A DNA stretch of 64,000 nucleotides from Agelaius tricolor (taxonomy: Eukaryota > Chordata > Aves > Passeriformes > Icteridae). The stretch spans positions 1,302,001-1,366,000 of the forward strand of contig JALJCS010000029.1 in assembly GCA_023055355.1 (NCBI GenBank). Reading direction: 5' to 3'. Below the pieces are notes generated by a model. That model was not told the origin of the DNA. It saw nothing but the letters and a program-made list of their open reading frames with translations, and searched no databases. Shown piece by piece: positions 62,935 to 64,000 of the stretch; the stretch's first letter is position 1, and each line of letters opens with the position of its first letter. Made by a program: the position numbers and the translations under genes.

Positions 62935-63315
62935 GGAATCCCAGAGTCATTTCGGTTGGAAAACACCTCTGAGACCATCGAGTCCACCCTGTGAACAATC
63001 CCCACCTCGTTACCCAGCCCAGCTGAGTGCCACTTCCAGTCACTTCTTGGACAGCACCAGAAACAGGGACTCCACCACCTCCCTGGGCAGCCAGCCCCTT
63101 CCAACATCTAATCACCCGTTCGGTGAAGGAATTCCTCCTGATACCGGACCTAAACCGCCAATGGTGCAGGTTAAGCCTATGTGCTCTCATCCCGTCGTTG
63201 TTCCCTGGGGGCAGAGCCCGACCCTCAGCAGGCTACGGCCTCCGGCCAGGGGGTGGTAGAAAGGGACACGCTGCCCTGCCAGCCCGAGCCGGCATCCTGA
63301 GCTCCTTCCTCCGCG
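62935..63315 (-). mobile_element. CR1 fragment running into the CpG island (antisense)
   Basis: Complement of CR1: GTCATTTCGGTTGGAAAACA, GACCATCGAGTCCACCCTGT, GACTCCACCACCTCCCTGGG, GGTGAAGGAATTCCTCCTGA. It continues through a GC-enriched segment (GGCTACGGCCTCCGGCCAGG) that still aligns by eye to the CR1 region 'actacaacctcctttcagg'. The last 100 bp have become CpG-rich and form the edge of the promoter island. Confidence 0.85.
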
Positions 63316-63399
63316 TCCCCCTCACGGCCACCCCAACACCACGCCATCCTCCGGCCCCATCATGCCTCCCTTCATCCACTTATCACCCCCTCCATCTCC

Positions 63400-63436
63400 T
63401 TTTCCCTCCCTCCGTCCCTCTCTCCCTCCCTCCCTC
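63400..63436. repeat. (TCCC)n polypyrimidine repeat
   Basis: TTTCCCTCCCTCCGTCCCTC continues into TCTCCCTCCCTCCCTC, about 37 nt of pyrimidine with a single G, in the promoter island. Confidence 0.9.
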
Positions 63437-63603
63437 GGCCGCCGCCTCACGCCCGCCCTTCCCGGCGTCGGGGCGGAGCCGGCGGCAGCAGCAGCGCGCA
63501 TGGGCCCCGCCGCCTGTCCCTGAGCCCCGAGCAGGGGGCGTGTGCCGGACGCGGATCCCCCTTGCCGGGCCCTTGCCGCCCCTTCCCGGCGGCTCCTCCT
63601 TAC

Positions 63604-63622
63604 CTGCGGCGGCCGCGGCCAT
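63604..63622 (-). CDS. Candidate minus-strand first coding exon (alternative reading)
   Basis: On the minus strand GCGCCATGG gives a strong Kozak ATG. It is followed by codons for Met and five alanines plus one base, then a textbook donor CAG|GTAAGG. Short alanine-rich first exons are common in vertebrate genes. However, I find no compatible downstream exon between here and BARX2, and synteny does not predict a minus-strand gene in this interval. It may be a coincidence of GC-rich sequence or an unannotated gene. Confidence 0.25.
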
Positions 63623-63691
63623 GGCGCTGCGGGCGGCGGGACGGGGCTGCTGAGCGGCGGTCGGGGCGCGGCCCCGCGGCGGCGGAGCGAG
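63621..63691 (+). other. Candidate plus-strand 5' exon end (ARHGAP32 by synteny)
   Basis: The exon ends at GAGCGAG|GTGAGC, a consensus donor. An ATG at 63621 opens only a 10-codon frame ending TGA at 63653, so the exon would be 5' UTR with a short upstream ORF, and the true start codon would lie in a later exon beyond the window. In mammals ARHGAP32 (a Rho-family GTPase-activating protein, PX-RICS/p250GAP) lies next to BARX2 in divergent orientation; this fits a plus-strand gene here. The 5' boundary is not determined, and the identity is inference with no protein evidence in the window. Confidence 0.4.
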
Positions 63692-64000
63692 GTGAGCGCG
63701 GCCAGCAGAGGGGAGGGCTGAGGGGACAGGTCGGCATAGCACCGGCGGTCGCGATAGTGTCGCGATAGCGCCCTGCAGGTCGTGAGGGCGGCGCTGGGGT
63801 GGGTGATGGGGCGCGCGCCGCGGCCTCTGTCGCCATGGGCGGGAGAGAAAAAGGACAAAATCTCGAATAAAAGCATTCGTGGGTTTGTCGTGGCGGGGTT
63901 TTGTTCGTCCCGGGGCTCCCCTTTCCCGCTCCTGGAGCTCCGCCCGTGTCGCCGGGGGTCCCCAGGTGGGCGAATTCTCCTGTGGCCGGGGAACAATCAC

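Larger units (their letters stand above)
63200..64000. promoter_or_regulatory. CpG island promoter of the right-hand gene (runs off the edge)
   Basis: Dense CpG and high GC from about 63200 to the window end, containing short alanine-rich ATG frames and consensus splice donors on both strands (63603 minus, 63692 plus). No TATA element was seen, consistent with a housekeeping or broad promoter. Candidate owner: ARHGAP32, by mammalian synteny only. Confidence 0.85.

Noticed and set aside
63027..63653. 208-codon plus-strand frame
   Set aside because: Its first part is CR1-derived and the rest is polypyrimidine and CpG-island sequence. No protein resemblance.
63322..64000. Minus-strand frames of more than 200 codons at the right edge
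   Set aside because: Arg/Pro/Ala-rich translations of GC-rich DNA in overlapping frames, with no domain; composition effect.
1..64000. CRISPR arrays, operons, phage or bacterial mobile systems
   Set aside because: Splice donors, CpG islands, CR1 and LTR elements show vertebrate nuclear DNA. The tandem repeats found are microsatellites or simple duplications without spacers.

Overview
This is vertebrate nuclear DNA, almost certainly from a bird and probably a songbird. It has no operons, very low coding density, two CpG islands, degraded CR1 LINE 3' ends on both strands, and a solo endogenous-retrovirus LTR of a type I associate with passerine genomes. The bird call is firm; the passerine call rests on remembered LTR features. 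Most open frames of 60-170 codons here are chance frames without splice context, coding signature or family resemblance, so very little of the window is annotated as coding.

Layout. The one gene I recognise with confidence is the homeobox transcription factor BARX2, on the minus strand. Its first coding exon (22879-23089) sits in a CpG island at about 22.7-23.65 kb and ends at a consensus splice donor. No BARX2 exon 2, homeobox exon or terminal exon is recognisable further left, so 1-22878 is read as the promoter-proximal part of a large intron 1. Upstream of the ATG are a TATA element, a PBX/MEIS decamer, a SOX-type core and a 103-nt pure pyrimidine tract.

From 23.7 to about 62 kb I read intergenic DNA. 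It holds CR1 fragments, a probable old LTR (31.6-32.1 kb), a complete solo LTR with a 6-bp target-site duplication and an internal pentanucleotide expansion (52965-53413), several MIR-like relics, tandem duplications, palindromes and homopolymer tracts. At 62.2-63.3 kb three CR1 fragments run up to a second CpG island (63.2-64.0 kb). That island carries the first exon of another gene. Consensus splice donors point both ways, so the strand is ambiguous from sequence alone. In mammals ARHGAP32 lies head-to-head with BARX2, so a plus-strand ARHGAP32 5' exon is the favoured reading, by inference only.

How it fits together: the window looks like the divergent regulatory interval between a developmental homeobox gene and its neighbour. 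Function here is most likely carried by promoters and by distal elements in intron 1 and the intergenic DNA. I found no convincing new multi-gene system. The best leads are the architecture of the two promoters and the LTR-embedded repeat expansion.
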